NCBI GenBank assembly: GCA_963806935.1
Contig: CAWEAT010000015.1
Coordinates: 17,196-81,195 of the forward strand
Reading direction: 5' to 3'
DNA from: Roseiarcus sp963806935
GTDB lineage: Bacteria > Pseudomonadota > Alphaproteobacteria > Rhizobiales > Beijerinckiaceae
Length of the DNA: 64,000 bases
Under the pieces are notes generated by a model. It was not told the DNA's origin, made no database searches, and worked only from the letters and a program-made list of their open reading frames with translations. Positions 45,212 through 54,837 of the stretch are shown in pieces (the first letter of the stretch is position 1; each line of letters starts with the position of its first letter). Position numbers and translations under genes: made by a program.

Positions 45212-47001
45212 GCTTCCTCCCAACTCGACGACAGTCTCGTCGCGGTGTTGATGATTCCGGCCATGGAGTAGGTCTGGGGTATGTTCCCCCATAGCTCCCT
45301 CGTCTCGGGATGGATGTCTTCCGACAGCAATCCAAAGGCGTTTCGGCTCGCCAGTATGGATTCGAACAGTTCGCGCGCTTCGGCCGCGCGGCCGATCTGG
45401 CTCAACGCGTCGGCGTACCAAAAGTTGCACGCGAGGAAAGCGGTTTCGGGCGCGCCGAAATCGTCGGGCGCCGTATATCGCATGATCCGCCCGCCGCGCA
45501 TGAGATCGCGGCCGATCGTATCGCAGCTCTTGATGAAGCGATCGTCGGTCGCGGACAAGAGGCCGAACTCGGCGAACAGGAGGACGCTGGCGTCGAGATC
45601 GGGCGCGCCGAACGCGCCGGTCAGCGCGCCGCGTTTTTCGTCCCACGCTTCGGCCAGAATCCGCTCGCGCAGAGGCCGCGCGCTCGCCGCCCAATATTTG
45701 GCCCGGTCGGCGATCTTGAGCCGCCTGGCGATGCCGGCCAGCCGATCGCAGGCCGCCCAGCACAGCGCCGCGGAATAGGTGTGGGGACGCGAGCGGGTGC
45801 GATATTCCCACAAGCCGGCGTCGGGTTCGAACGCCCGCGCGAGCGCGCTTTCCCCCAAAATCTCAAGACGGCGGAAGAGCGACTCGTCGCCCATCTTCGG
45901 CAGGCGCTCATCGACGAACATCTGCGTCGCCGCGAGGACGACGCTGCCGTAAACGTCGTTCTGGGTCTGGGTTGCGGCTTGATTGCCGACCCGAACCGGC
46001 CCGTGGCCGAGAAAGCCTTTGAGGTCGGGCGCGATCGTTTCCTCGAGCGAGGAAAACGGCACCACGCTATGGACCGGCCGCATGTCCTTGCCGTCGGCGA
46101 CGATGGTGGTGATGTAATTGATGTAGGATTCCATGGTCTGGGTGGCGCCGAGTCGGTTCAGCGCGTCAACGACGAAATAGGCGTCGCGCAGCCAGCAGTA
46201 GCGGTAGTCCCAGGTTCGCGTCGACGACGGCGCCTCCGGAATCGAAGTCGTGTGCGCGGCGATGATCGCGCCAGTCTCCATGAAACTGCACATCTTGAGG
46301 GTGATCGCCGCGCGCACCACCGCTGATTGCCATTCGAACGGAACGGCGAGATTGCGCACCCAGGTGAGCCAGTCCTCGTGGGTGCGGTCGAGAAATTCGC
46401 GGCTCGTCGTATCGATGGCGCTGAGGAACGGGTCGTCCTGGCCGAAGATCAGATTCACCGGGCGGGTCAGCGGGAATGCGATCTCGTTGACGATATACGA
46501 GAGCGGCGCATCCGACGTCAGGCGCAGGACCTGCGTCCCGCCGACGTAGCGGATGTGGTTGGAGCCGACAACCACGTTCTCTGTCGTGCGGCCGTAATTG
46601 TGCGTCGGCCGCACGCGGATGACGATGCGCGGCAGGCCGGCGAGCGGCTCGATGCGGCGAATGATCTGCGGCGGCCGGTACTCGCGTTCGAATCGAACGA
46701 ACCGCGGCGCGAAATCGCAAATGCGAACCTTGGCGCCATGAATGTCGGTGAGGATCGTCTCGACGATCGCGGTGTTGCGCACATAGCGCGACTCGGTCTC
46801 GGCAAGGTCGGCAAGCGCGATCTCGCAGAAGCCTTTCTCCTCGTCGTCGGCGAGCAGGCGCGAGAACACCGGATCGGAATCGAAATAGGGGAAGCACCAC
46901 CACACGATCCGGGCATTGCGGTCGACAAGCGCGGCGGAGCAGGAGTTGCCGATCAGCGCCAGGTCGAGGTTCTGGTTCTTGGTCTGCAGGCTCCCCTTCA
47001 T
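45196..47001 (-). CDS. Glycoside hydrolase family 15 protein (trehalase/glucoamylase-like)
   Basis: This is a 601-aa protein with an N-terminal beta-sandwich (LDLALIGNSCSAALVDRNAR, WWCFPYFDSDPVF) and an (alpha/alpha)6 barrel. The barrel includes SSTRTWDYRYCWLRDAYFVV, where the acid/base region of GH15 lies, and SEDIHPETRELWGNIPQTYS, with the second catalytic Glu. No signal peptide, so it acts in the cytoplasm. GH15 enzymes of actinobacteria with this layout are trehalases; others are glucoamylases. Sandwiched between otsB and otsA it probably handles trehalose or a related glucan. Overlaps both neighbours (4 and 16 bases). Confidence 0.9.
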   Translation of the reverse strand: MKGSLQTKNQNLDLALIGNSCSAALVDRNARIVWWCFPYFDSDPVFSRLLADDEEKGFCEIALADLAETESRYVRNTAIVETILTDIHGAKVRICDFAPRFVRFEREYRPPQIIRRIEPLAGLPRIVIRVRPTHNYGRTTENVVVGSNHIRYVGGTQVLRLTSDAPLSYIVNEIAFPLTRPVNLIFGQDDPFLSAIDTTSREFLDRTHEDWLTWVRNLAVPFEWQSAVVRAAITLKMCSFMETGAIIAAHTTSIPEAPSSTRTWDYRYCWLRDAYFVVDALNRLGATQTMESYINYITTIVADGKDMRPVHSVVPFSSLEETIAPDLKGFLGHGPVRVGNQAATQTQNDVYGSVVLAATQMFVDERLPKMGDESLFRRLEILGESALARAFEPDAGLWEYRTRSRPHTYSAALCWAACDRLAGIARRLKIADRAKYWAASARPLRERILAEAWDEKRGALTGAFGAPDLDASVLLFAEFGLLSATDDRFIKSCDTIGRDLMRGGRIMRYTAPDDFGAPETAFLACNFWYADALSQIGRAAEARELFESILASRNAFGLLSEDIHPETRELWGNIPQTYSMAGIINTATRLSSSWEEAWARG

Positions 47002-47786
47002 GCGCGATTCCCGCGATCGGCGAATTCGGCGAGCCAGTCGCGGACCGCCCGCGGATCCGGGAAGACGGCGGTCGCGCCCGGCCGCAGGGCGCCGACCGAA
47101 TAGCCGCGGCCGCCGGCGGCGGCGGCGACGGCGAATCCGCTTTCGTCGGTCGCATCGTCGCCGACAAAGACCGGCGTGCGGCCGCCAAACACAGGTTGCG
47201 AAAGAAACGCCGCGATGGCCCGCCCCTTGTCGTGGCCGGGGGCCTTGAGCTCGATCGCGCACCGGGCGTCCATGGCTTCGATCGCAATGGGCGAGGAGGC
47301 GATGAGGCGCGCGACCGCTTGGCGCAGAGGCCGTTCCGCGGCTGGCGCGAGCCGATAATGGACGACGAAACTGAAGCGCTTGTTTTCCGCGAACGCGCCC
47401 GGGAACGCCGCGACCTCGCGCGTCAGCGCGGTCCATAACGCGGACGGCAACGCCGTCGCCGCCGGCGTCGCCGTCACCGGTCCGTCCGGCTCAAAGCGAA
47501 ACTCGGCGCCGTGAACGCCGCTCGCGCGCAGGCGCAGCGGTTCGAACAGACGATCGAGATCGGAAATCGGTCGGCCGCTGATGAGCGCGAGCGAGCCCTG
47601 AAGCTTGTGTTCGGCCCTCGCCAGCGTCGCCACGATCCCGGCCGGGGTCACGACGTCATCCGGCCGCGCCGCCAGGTCGAGCAGCGTGCCGTCGACGTCG
47701 AGAAAGAGCGCAAGCGCGCCATCGCCGAGAGGCGCTACATTTTCCGCCGTCGCGCCCGTTAGGGGCGGCGCACTCAATTGACACAC
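46998..47786 (-). CDS. otsB: Trehalose-6-phosphate phosphatase
   Basis: This HAD-family phosphatase (262 aa) makes trehalose from the OtsA product. The nucleophile motif is LFLDVDGTLLDLAARPDDVV. LALISGRPISDLDRLF, GVHGAEFRF and GHDKGRAIAAFL follow, and FVGDDATDESGFAVAAAAGG is the third HAD motif with its two Asp. GTG 47786 is preferred as start since AGGAG lies eight bases upstream; a TTG two codons earlier is weaker. It is the first gene of the otsB-GH15-otsA operon and overlaps the next ATG by four bases. Confidence 0.94.
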   Translation of the reverse strand: MCQLSAPPLTGATAENVAPLGDGALALFLDVDGTLLDLAARPDDVVTPAGIVATLARAEHKLQGSLALISGRPISDLDRLFEPLRLRASGVHGAEFRFEPDGPVTATPAATALPSALWTALTREVAAFPGAFAENKRFSFVVHYRLAPAAERPLRQAVARLIASSPIAIEAMDARCAIELKAPGHDKGRAIAAFLSQPVFGGRTPVFVGDDATDESGFAVAAAAGGRGYSVGALRPGATAVFPDPRAVRDWLAEFADRGNRA

Positions 47787-48040
47787 CCGCAACTCCTGAT
47801 TCCCCTCGCCGCACTTAAGCAGAATTTTGGGCGATAGCGTGTTCGCCGTGTGGCCGCTTTTCCGCCAATTTTCCTGATCTTCATTGCGCTTCCCGGCACG
47901 GTGTTGGAAACTCGCGACGGCGGCTTTTGTTCCTGGAGAATGCGCCGTGCGCAGTGCTCATCCGATGTGGCTTCGAGGATTAGAATGATCGGCGCGCAGG
48001 ACGGCGAGGCGGAAGACACGCCCATTCCGGCGTCAAACCC

Positions 48041-48355
48041 GTGAGCGACGCTGCCATATCCGTCATCGCCGACCCGACCAGCGCGCTGACCTTCGATGTC
48101 GTCGTGCGCGACGCAAGCGGCGAAAGCCGGCATCGGGTCACGATCGAGGCCGGAGACGCCGCGCGCTGGGCCAGGCTCGGCGCCGAGCCTGCGCATTGCG
48201 TCGAGGCGGCGATGCGGTTTCTCCTCGACCGCGAGCCGAAGGAGTTGATCCTCGGCGCGTTCGACATAAGCGTCATTCGGCGTTATTTTCCCGACTTCGA
48301 CGCTGCGTTTCCCCGCTATCTCGCCCGTCCAGGCGCGCGGGGACGAAGCGCTTGA
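48041..48355 (+). CDS. Hypothetical protein, 104 aa
   Basis: The frame opens at GTG 48041. The product holds a beta-strand-like stretch SALTFDVVVRDASGESRHRV, then AHCVEAAMRFLLDREPKELI and ISVIRRYFPDFDAAFPRYLA. This pattern looks like a compact alpha/beta protein without export signal. I do not recognise the family. It is divergent from otsB and 30 bases upstream of the indolepyruvate oxidoreductase gene on the same strand, so it may share its transcript. Confidence 0.6.
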   Translation: MSDAAISVIADPTSALTFDVVVRDASGESRHRVTIEAGDAARWARLGAEPAHCVEAAMRFLLDREPKELILGAFDISVIRRYFPDFDAAFPRYLARPGARGRSA

Positions 48356-48385
48356 TCATCACTGAAGCCTCGGAGGAATGGTCTC

Positions 48386-51300
48386 ATGAATGTCGCCCTC
48401 GCCCGGCCGGAGGCGACTCTCGACTCCCGCTATGACGCGCCCGAGGGCTGGCTCTACATGACCGGCATGCAGGCGCTTGTCCGCCTGCCGATCCAGCAGC
48501 GCCTGCGCGACGCCGCCCAGGGCCTCAACACCGGCGGATATATTTCCGGCTATCGCGGCTCTCCGCTCGGGCGCTACGACATCGAGCTCTGGCGCGCGGC
48601 GCCCCTGCTCAAGAGCCACAACATCGTCTTCCGCCCCGGACTCAACGAGGACCTCGCCGCGACCGCGATCTGGGGCGCCCAATATCTCAACAGCTTTCCC
48701 GGCGCGACCGTCGATGGCGTGTTCGGCATCTGGTATGGCAAGGGACCTGGCGTCGACCGCTCGGGCGACGCCTTGCGTCACGCAAATTTTACCGGCGCTT
48801 CGCCCAAGGGCGGCGCGATTGCGCTCGCCGGCGACGACCACGGCGCGAAATCGTCGACCGCGGTCAATTTCTCCGACACGTCGTTCATCGCCGTCGGCAT
48901 GCCGGTGATCTATCCCTCGAACACGCAGGAACTGCTCGATTACGGGCTCCACGGCATCGCCATGTCGCGCTTTTCCGGCTGCTGGGTCGGCGTGAAAATC
49001 GTCACCGACGTCGCCGAAGGCGGCGGCACGGTCTATGTCGGACCGGACTCGCCAAAGATCGTCATCCCGGAACGGCCAAGCAACCCTCCCGGGGGCTTCG
49101 GCGCGCGAACGATCGACGCGCCGGTCGCGCAGGAGGAGCGGCTCTACAATCACAAGCTGCCGGCGGCGCTCGCCTATGCGCGCGCCAATGGCCTCAACCG
49201 CATCATCGGCGACGGCCCCGGCGCAAGGGTCGGCGTGGTCGCGGCGGGCAAAGCCTGGCAGGATCTGTTGCAGGCGCTCGGCAACCTCGGCCTCGCCGAC
49301 AATGGCGCTTCGCTCGGCCTCCGCCTGCTCAAGGTCGGCATGGTGTGGCCGCTCGATTCCGTCATCGTGCGCGACTTCGCCGACGGCCTCGACCTCATCG
49401 TTGTGGTCGAGGAAAAGCGGCCGCTGATCGAAGATCAGATGCGCTCGATCCTCTATGGCGCGCATGGCGCGCCGCGCATCGTCGGCAAGTATTTCGACGG
49501 CGGCGCGTTCGATCCGTCGCAAGGCGCGCCGGCCATTCCCAATTACGGCGAGATTTCGCCCGAGCTCATCGCCGCGGTGCTGGTCAAGGCGCTTTCCCGC
49601 CACGATCCGAACTGCGGCTTGAGCGCGCCGGAAGCGCCGGGCGCGGCGCTCAGCAATCGCCCGGCGCCGATGCGCAGTCCAGGATTTTGCGCCGGATGCC
49701 CGCACAATCGATCGACGCCAGTCCCCGAGGGGAGCCGGGCGCTCGCGGGAATCGGATGCCACTGGATGGCGACGCTGGTCAATCCGCAACAAACCGCAAC
49801 CGCATCGCACATGGGCGGCGAAGGAACGATGTGGCTCGGGCAGCAGCCGTTCACCCGCCAGGATCACGTGTTCGCCAACATTGGCGACGGCACCTACGCC
49901 CATTCCGGCTCGCTCGCGATCCGCCAGGCGATCGCGGCCGACGTGCCGATCACCTACAAGATTCTCTTCAATGGCTTCGTCTCGATGACCGGCGGTCAAC
50001 CGATCGAGGGCGGCATGACGCCAGTCCAGATCCTTGGCGAACTCGCCGCGGAAGGCGTGAAAAAAATGGCGCTGGTGGCCGACGAGCCCGAGCGCTACGC
50101 CGGCGTCCCCCTGCCTCACGGCGTCAGCCTTCGCCATCGCGACGCGATGGATGAGACGCAGCGCGAATTCCGCGAATTCAAGGGCGTTTCGGTCATCCTC
50201 TACGACCAGCCTTGCGCGACCGAGCGTCGCCGCCTGCGCAAGCGCGGCAAATGGGCCGATCCCGCAATCCGCACCTTCATCAACGCCGAAGTCTGCGAAG
50301 GCTGCGGCGATTGCGGGAAGGTGTCCAACTGCATGGCGATCGAGCCGCTCGAGACCGAGTTCGGGCGCAAGCGGCGCATCAATCAGTCGAGCTGCAACAA
50401 GGATTATTCCTGCGTCGAGGGCTTCTGCCCGAGCTTCGTCACCGTCCACGGCGGCAGCTTGCGCAAGCCCGAGGCGACGGCGCCGTTAAGCCATTACCTG
50501 CCGCCGGTGCCCGAGCCCGTCCTGCCCGATATCGGCGAACGCTTCAGCATCCTGGTCGCCGGCATCGGCGGCTCCGGAATCGTCACGGTCAGCCAGACGA
50601 TCGCCATCGCCGCCTATCTTGACGGCCTTTTCAGCACCAATCTCGATCTGACGGGCTTGAGCCAGAAATATGGCGCCGTGACCGCGCATGTGCGGATCGC
50701 CCGCGACGGGAGCGCCCTGCACGCGACCCGCATCGCCGCGGGCGAGGCCGACGCGCTGATCGGCTGCGACCTCATCGTCGCCGCCGGCGACGAAGCGGTC
50801 TCGAAGCTCAGGCGCGGCAAAACGGGCGCGGTGATCTCCGCCGATCTGACGCCGACCGCCGAGTTCGCCCGCAATCCGAACTGGAGCGTCGACAAGGACG
50901 ACCTGATCGAGCGGCTGAAGAATGCGCTCGGCGACAAGGCGCTCATCCTCGACGCCCAACGCCTCGCGGCGTCGCTGCTCGGCGATCCGATCGCCTCCAA
51001 CATGTTCATGCTCGGCGCCGCCTGGCAGAAGGGCCTGGTTCCGATCCGGCGCGAGGCGCTGGAGCGCGCGATCGAGCTCAACGGCGTCGCCATCGACTTG
51101 AACAAGCAGGCGTTCGACTGGGGCCGGCGCGCGGCGAATGATCCGGTGAGCGTCGAAACGCTGGTCGGCTTCGATGAGCCGGCGGACGAGCCGCCGTCGC
51201 TCGACGCGCTCATCGCCCGTCGCGTCGCCCACCTGACCGAGTACCGCGATGCGGGTTACGCCAAGCGCTATTCGGCGCTGGTCGAACGCGTGCGCGCGGC

Positions 51301-51853
51301 CGAATCGAGAGCAGGGCTCGGCGAAGCGCTGACCGCAGCGACCGCGCGCGCCTATCACAAGCTGCTCGCGACCAAGGATGAATGGGAAGTCGCGCGCCTG
51401 TTCGCGGCGCCGGCGTTCCAGCAGGCGCTGGCGCGCGAATTCGAAGGCCCGTACCGGCTGCATTTCCACATCGGCGCCTGGCCGTTCGCGCGTCCCGATC
51501 CGGCGACCGGGCGGATGAAGAAGGGCGAAGCCGGCCCGTGGGCGATGACGGCGTTCCGGGTCATGGCCCGGTTCAAGTTCCTTCGCGGAACGTGGCTCGA
51601 TCCGTTCCGTTTCAGCGACGAGCGCAAGCTCGAAAAGCGCCTGATCGCCGAATTCGAAGCCGACGTCGCCGATCTCACCCAGCGCCTTGCTCCCGCGTCC
51701 CACGCGGCAGCCGTGCGCGTGGTCGACGCCTACGAGGCGATCCGCGGCTACGGACACGTGAAAGAGGCGAGCGCGGCGGAGGCGGCAAAGGCGCGGGCGA
51801 GCGCGCTGAGCGAACTCAGGACGGGCAAGGCGATCGTGGACAAGGCGGCTTAG
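48386..51853 (+). CDS. Indolepyruvate ferredoxin oxidoreductase, fused alpha-beta type
   Basis: This very large protein (1155 aa) merges the IorA and IorB parts found separately in archaea. It oxidatively decarboxylates aryl-pyruvates (or branched 2-oxo acids) to acyl-CoA with ferredoxin as acceptor. N-terminal pyrimidine-binding domain: NTGGYISGYRGSPLGRYDIE. The TPP-binding part is GIGCHWMATLVNPQQ, GGEGTMWLGQQPF and NIGDGTYAHSGSLAIRQAIA. Then a cysteine-rich Fe-S segment (EVCEGCGDCGKVSNCMAIEP, CNKDYSCVEGFCPSFVTVHG), the gamma domain (VAGIGGSGIVTVSQTIAIAA) and a helical C-terminal domain of about 250 aa. Two SDR genes follow downstream. Confidence 0.94.
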   Translation: MNVALARPEATLDSRYDAPEGWLYMTGMQALVRLPIQQRLRDAAQGLNTGGYISGYRGSPLGRYDIELWRAAPLLKSHNIVFRPGLNEDLAATAIWGAQYLNSFPGATVDGVFGIWYGKGPGVDRSGDALRHANFTGASPKGGAIALAGDDHGAKSSTAVNFSDTSFIAVGMPVIYPSNTQELLDYGLHGIAMSRFSGCWVGVKIVTDVAEGGGTVYVGPDSPKIVIPERPSNPPGGFGARTIDAPVAQEERLYNHKLPAALAYARANGLNRIIGDGPGARVGVVAAGKAWQDLLQALGNLGLADNGASLGLRLLKVGMVWPLDSVIVRDFADGLDLIVVVEEKRPLIEDQMRSILYGAHGAPRIVGKYFDGGAFDPSQGAPAIPNYGEISPELIAAVLVKALSRHDPNCGLSAPEAPGAALSNRPAPMRSPGFCAGCPHNRSTPVPEGSRALAGIGCHWMATLVNPQQTATASHMGGEGTMWLGQQPFTRQDHVFANIGDGTYAHSGSLAIRQAIAADVPITYKILFNGFVSMTGGQPIEGGMTPVQILGELAAEGVKKMALVADEPERYAGVPLPHGVSLRHRDAMDETQREFREFKGVSVILYDQPCATERRRLRKRGKWADPAIRTFINAEVCEGCGDCGKVSNCMAIEPLETEFGRKRRINQSSCNKDYSCVEGFCPSFVTVHGGSLRKPEATAPLSHYLPPVPEPVLPDIGERFSILVAGIGGSGIVTVSQTIAIAAYLDGLFSTNLDLTGLSQKYGAVTAHVRIARDGSALHATRIAAGEADALIGCDLIVAAGDEAVSKLRRGKTGAVISADLTPTAEFARNPNWSVDKDDLIERLKNALGDKALILDAQRLAASLLGDPIASNMFMLGAAWQKGLVPIRREALERAIELNGVAIDLNKQAFDWGRRAANDPVSVETLVGFDEPADEPPSLDALIARRVAHLTEYRDAGYAKRYSALVERVRAAESRAGLGEALTAATARAYHKLLATKDEWEVARLFAAPAFQQALAREFEGPYRLHFHIGAWPFARPDPATGRMKKGEAGPWAMTAFRVMARFKFLRGTWLDPFRFSDERKLEKRLIAEFEADVADLTQRLAPASHAAAVRVVDAYEAIRGYGHVKEASAAEAAKARASALSELRTGKAIVDKAA

Positions 51854-52003
51854 CGCATCGCCGGACAGGCCCCTCTACGTCATTCCCGGCGGTCGCAAAG
51901 CGCTATCGAAAGTGCGGAGCGAGATCCGCCCGGGACCGTGCCTCTGGAGTCCCGGTCAGACCTGCGGTCTGCCGGGACAGGCAGGCGAAATGGAGAAACT
52001 GGG

Positions 52004-52702
52004 ATGCGAGGCAAGACGATCGTGATCACCGGCGGGTTCGGCGCGTTGGGGCGCGTCGTCGCCGAGGTCGCGGCCGCGCGCGGCTCGTCCATCGCCGTGC
52101 TCGATCACGCCTCCGGTCCGCCGGACGGGCTGACCGAACGGCTCGGGCCGGATGCGCTGATGATCGGCGGACTCGATCTTTCCTCGGCCGAAGTCGCGAC
52201 GAAAGCCATGGCCAGCGTCAAGGCGAAATTCGGCCGGCTCGATGCGCTCTTCAACATTGCCGGCGGCTTTCAATGGGAGACGGTCGAGGGCGGCAAGGAC
52301 GAAGCCTGGGAGCGCATGTATGCGCTGAACCTCCTGACCACTCTCAACGCATGCCGAGCGGCCCTGCCTTACCTCATCGAGAGCGGCGCCGGCCGGATCG
52401 TCAATGTCGGCGCCCAATCCGCGTTGCAGGCAGCGTCCGGATTCGGTCCCTACGCGGCCAGCAAATCGGCGGTCCACCGGCTGACCGAAGCGCTCGCGAA
52501 CGAACTCAAGCAGAAGGGCGTGACGGTCAACGCTGTGCTGCCTTCGATCATCGACACGCCGGGCAATCGCCGCGACATGCCGAAAGCGGACTTCGACCGC
52601 TGGGTCGCGCCTGCCGATCTCGCCGCGGTGATGCTGTTCCTGGCGTCTGATGAAGCCAAGGCCGTCACCGGCGCGCTGATCCCGGTCACGGGACGGGTGT
52701 AG
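52004..52702 (+). CDS. SDR family oxidoreductase
   Basis: This is a short-chain dehydrogenase (232 aa). Cofactor motif VITGGFGALGRVVAEVAAAR; Asp in VLDHASGP suggests NAD(H). FNIAGGFQWETVEGGKDEAW contains the NxAG motif, and the catalytic set is Ser in VNVGAQSALQ and YAASKSAVHRL (Tyr-x3-Lys). IDTPGNRRDMPKADFDRW and the C-terminal GALIPVTGRV fit the family. The substrate is unknown. ATG 52004 is the last in-frame start before the domain. Located 150 bases after the indolepyruvate oxidoreductase gene and 24 bases before a second SDR gene. Confidence 0.88.
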   Translation: MRGKTIVITGGFGALGRVVAEVAAARGSSIAVLDHASGPPDGLTERLGPDALMIGGLDLSSAEVATKAMASVKAKFGRLDALFNIAGGFQWETVEGGKDEAWERMYALNLLTTLNACRAALPYLIESGAGRIVNVGAQSALQAASGFGPYAASKSAVHRLTEALANELKQKGVTVNAVLPSIIDTPGNRRDMPKADFDRWVAPADLAAVMLFLASDEAKAVTGALIPVTGRV

Positions 52703-52726
52703 AGCGAGCGAATCGAAGAGGAAAGA

Positions 52727-53480
52727 GTGACCAGGACTGTTCTCATCACCGGAGCGACCTCCGGCATCGGCGAAGCCGCCGCACGCGCGTTCGCGGCCGC
52801 CGGCTGGCGCGTCATCGCGACCGGGCGGAGGGCCGCTCGTCTCGACGCGCTCGTCGCCGCCGTTGGCGCGGATCGGGTTCATCCCGCGGTCTTCGACGTG
52901 CGCGACGAAGCGGCGCGCGATCAGGCGCTGGCGGCGCTGCCAGACCGTTTTCGCGACATCGACCTTTTGATCAACAACGCCGGCCTGGCGCTCGGCAGGA
53001 ACCCAGCCCAGAGCGCCGATCTCTGTCCAATGGAAGACGATGATCGACACCAACGTGACGGCGCTCGCTTCCCTCACTCACAAACTGCTGCCGGGGTTGA
53101 TCGCCCGGCGCGGCGCGATCATCAACGTCTCGTCGGTCGCCGGTTCCTACCCCTATCCCGGCGGCAACGTCTACGGCGGCACAAAGGCGTTCGTGAAGCA
53201 GTTCTCGCTCGCTCTGCGCAGCGATCTCAGTGGGACTGGCGTGCGCGTCACGTCGATCGAGCCGGGCATGGTCGAGACCGAGTTCACGCTGGTGCGGATG
53301 GGCGGCGACCAGGCGGCGTCCGACGCGCTTTATCGCGGCGTCAAGCCGATGACCGGCGACGACATCGCAGCGACGATGTTATGGGTGGCCGAACTGCCGC
53401 CGCACCTCAACATCAACCGGATCGAATTGATGCCGGTCAACCAGTCTTTCGCCGGCTTCCAGATCGCCCGCACGAGCTAG
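52727..53480 (+). CDS. SDR family oxidoreductase (YdfG-like), frameshifted
   Basis: GTG 52727 follows GAGGAAAGA. The N-terminal half has VLITGATSGIGEAAARAFAA and DLLINNAGLALG. At about 53023 an extra base breaks the frame. The next frame gives the expected QWKTMIDTNVTALASLTHKL, then catalytic Ser in INVSSVAGSYPYPGGNVYGG (Tyr) and KAFVKQF (Lys), and the C-terminal NINRIELMPVNQSFAGFQIA. This last motif is typical of YdfG-type NADP-dependent enzymes acting on 3-hydroxy acids such as serine. Size about 250 aa after repair. Ten codons either side of the break match the family, so loss of function is unlikely. Confidence 0.85.
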
Positions 53481-53499
53481 GCTAGGCGCCCGCATGGAT

Positions 53500-53616
53500 T
53501 CGTCCTTGCGAGGAGCGCAGCGACGAAGCAATCCAGGGGGCGAAGGGGTCTCTACGATCCGTGGATTGCTTCCCCCCGGGCTTGACCAGGCTTGACCCGG
53601 GGGTCGCAATGACGGG
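53500..53616. repeat. Palindromic intergenic repeat element
   Basis: One arm reads CGTCCTTGCGAGGAGCGCAG then CGACGAAGCAATCCAG (53501-53535). The other reads CCGTGGATTGCTTC, a C/G-rich stretch, and GGTCGCAATGACGG (53559-53615). The arms are inverted repeats of each other with the middle variable, giving a long hairpin. Elements beginning with GTCATTGCGAGCG and containing GAAGCAATCCA are scattered through many alphaproteobacterial genomes. It lies between the SDR gene and the convergent aldo/keto reductase gene. A single arm of the same family is at 4030-4060. Confidence 0.75.
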
Positions 53617-53679
53617 CCACGGTTCGAGCCAAAAGCAATCTGCTTTAGGCGCCCGCTACATACCTTTGCCGGGCGCGCG

Positions 53680-54705
53680 CTAGACCGGCTTGGGGTTGCG
53701 CTCGCTGAACTGGGTCTGGTGCCAGTAGGGATAGGCCGGAGTGACCGCGCTCGCGGCGTCGAGCCTTGCGACCTGCTCCGCATCGAGGCTCCATCCCACC
53801 GCGCCGAGATTGTCCTTGAGCTGCCTCTCGTCGCGCGCGCCGATGATCACCGTGGACACGGACGGCCGTTGCAGCAGCCAGTTCAGCGCCACCTGCGGAA
53901 CGGTCTTGCCGACTTCGCCTGCGACGGCGTCAAGGGCGTCCACCACCCGATAGAGGTACTCGTCATCGACCGGCGGACCGTTGGCGGCGGTTTCGTGCAG
54001 GCGGCTGACCTTCGGCAGCGGCTGGCCGCGGCGGATCTTGCCGGTCAGGCGGCCCCACCCAAGCGGACTCCACACGACCGCCCCCACGCCCTGGTCGAGC
54101 GCGAGCGGCATGAGCTCCCATTCGTAGTCGCGGCCGATCAGCGAATAATAGGCCTGATGCGCCACATAGCGCGACCAGCCGTAGCGGTCCGAGGCGGCGA
54201 GCGACTTCATCAGGTGCCAGCCGGAGAAGTTCGAGCAGCCGATGTAGCGGATCTTGCCGGCGCGGACGAAGTCGTCGAGCGTGGAGAGAACTTCCTCGAC
54301 CGGCGTCATGGCGTCGAAGGCGTGCAGCTGGAAGAGGTCGATATAGTCGGTTCCGAGCCGCTTCAGCGAGCCCTCGACCGCCCGGGTCAGATGGTGGCGC
54401 GACGAGCCGACGTCGTTCGGCCGCGCGCCGGCGCGGAAGGTGGCCTTGGTGGAGATGATGAGGTCTTCGCGGTTCAGCCCCTTGATCGCGCCGCCCAGAA
54501 CCTCCTCGGCCGCGCCGGACGAATAGACGTCGGCGCTGTCGAACATGTTGAGCCCGGCCTCAAGGCAGACTTCGATCAGCCGTCGCGCGTCACTGACCTC
54601 CGTATCGCCCCAGGCCTTCAACATGCCCTTGCCGCCGAAGGTGCCGGTGCCGAGGCTGAGCGCCGGCACCGTGAAGCCGGACGAGCCGAGACGGCGAAAT
54701 TCCAT
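53680..54705 (-). CDS. Aldo/keto reductase
   Basis: This 341-aa oxidoreductase has the catalytic Asp and Tyr in NMFDSADVYSSGAAEEVLGG, Lys in DLIISTKATFRAG and His in DYIDLFQLHAFDAMTPVEEV. GVGAVVWSPLGWGRLTGKI and the cofactor strand VSTVIIGARDERQLKDNLGA close the fold. ATG 54705 starts the conserved MEFRRLGSSGFTVPALSLGT; the in-frame extension upstream has no homology. Similar proteins reduce aldehydes and ketones of broad type; no specific substrate is implied. It follows the PEP-CTERM gene on the same strand, separated by a terminator. Confidence 0.92.
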   Translation of the reverse strand: MEFRRLGSSGFTVPALSLGTGTFGGKGMLKAWGDTEVSDARRLIEVCLEAGLNMFDSADVYSSGAAEEVLGGAIKGLNREDLIISTKATFRAGARPNDVGSSRHHLTRAVEGSLKRLGTDYIDLFQLHAFDAMTPVEEVLSTLDDFVRAGKIRYIGCSNFSGWHLMKSLAASDRYGWSRYVAHQAYYSLIGRDYEWELMPLALDQGVGAVVWSPLGWGRLTGKIRRGQPLPKVSRLHETAANGPPVDDEYLYRVVDALDAVAGEVGKTVPQVALNWLLQRPSVSTVIIGARDERQLKDNLGAVGWSLDAEQVARLDAASAVTPAYPYWHQTQFSERNPKPV

Positions 54706-54837
54706 GGCGATGATCCTTGAATTGACGCGGCGCCGCGTCGAAGCATGCGCGAGCGCGCGCGGCGAACGGGAGCGGATTGAAGATCGGGATTGGGGATTGT
54801 TTGAAGCGGAACACATGCGGCCGGGAAGCGCCCGGTG

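Noticed and set aside
48359..50449. Minus-strand open frame of about 696 codons opposite the indolepyruvate oxidoreductase
   Set aside because: Same reason: mirror of a well-supported gene.
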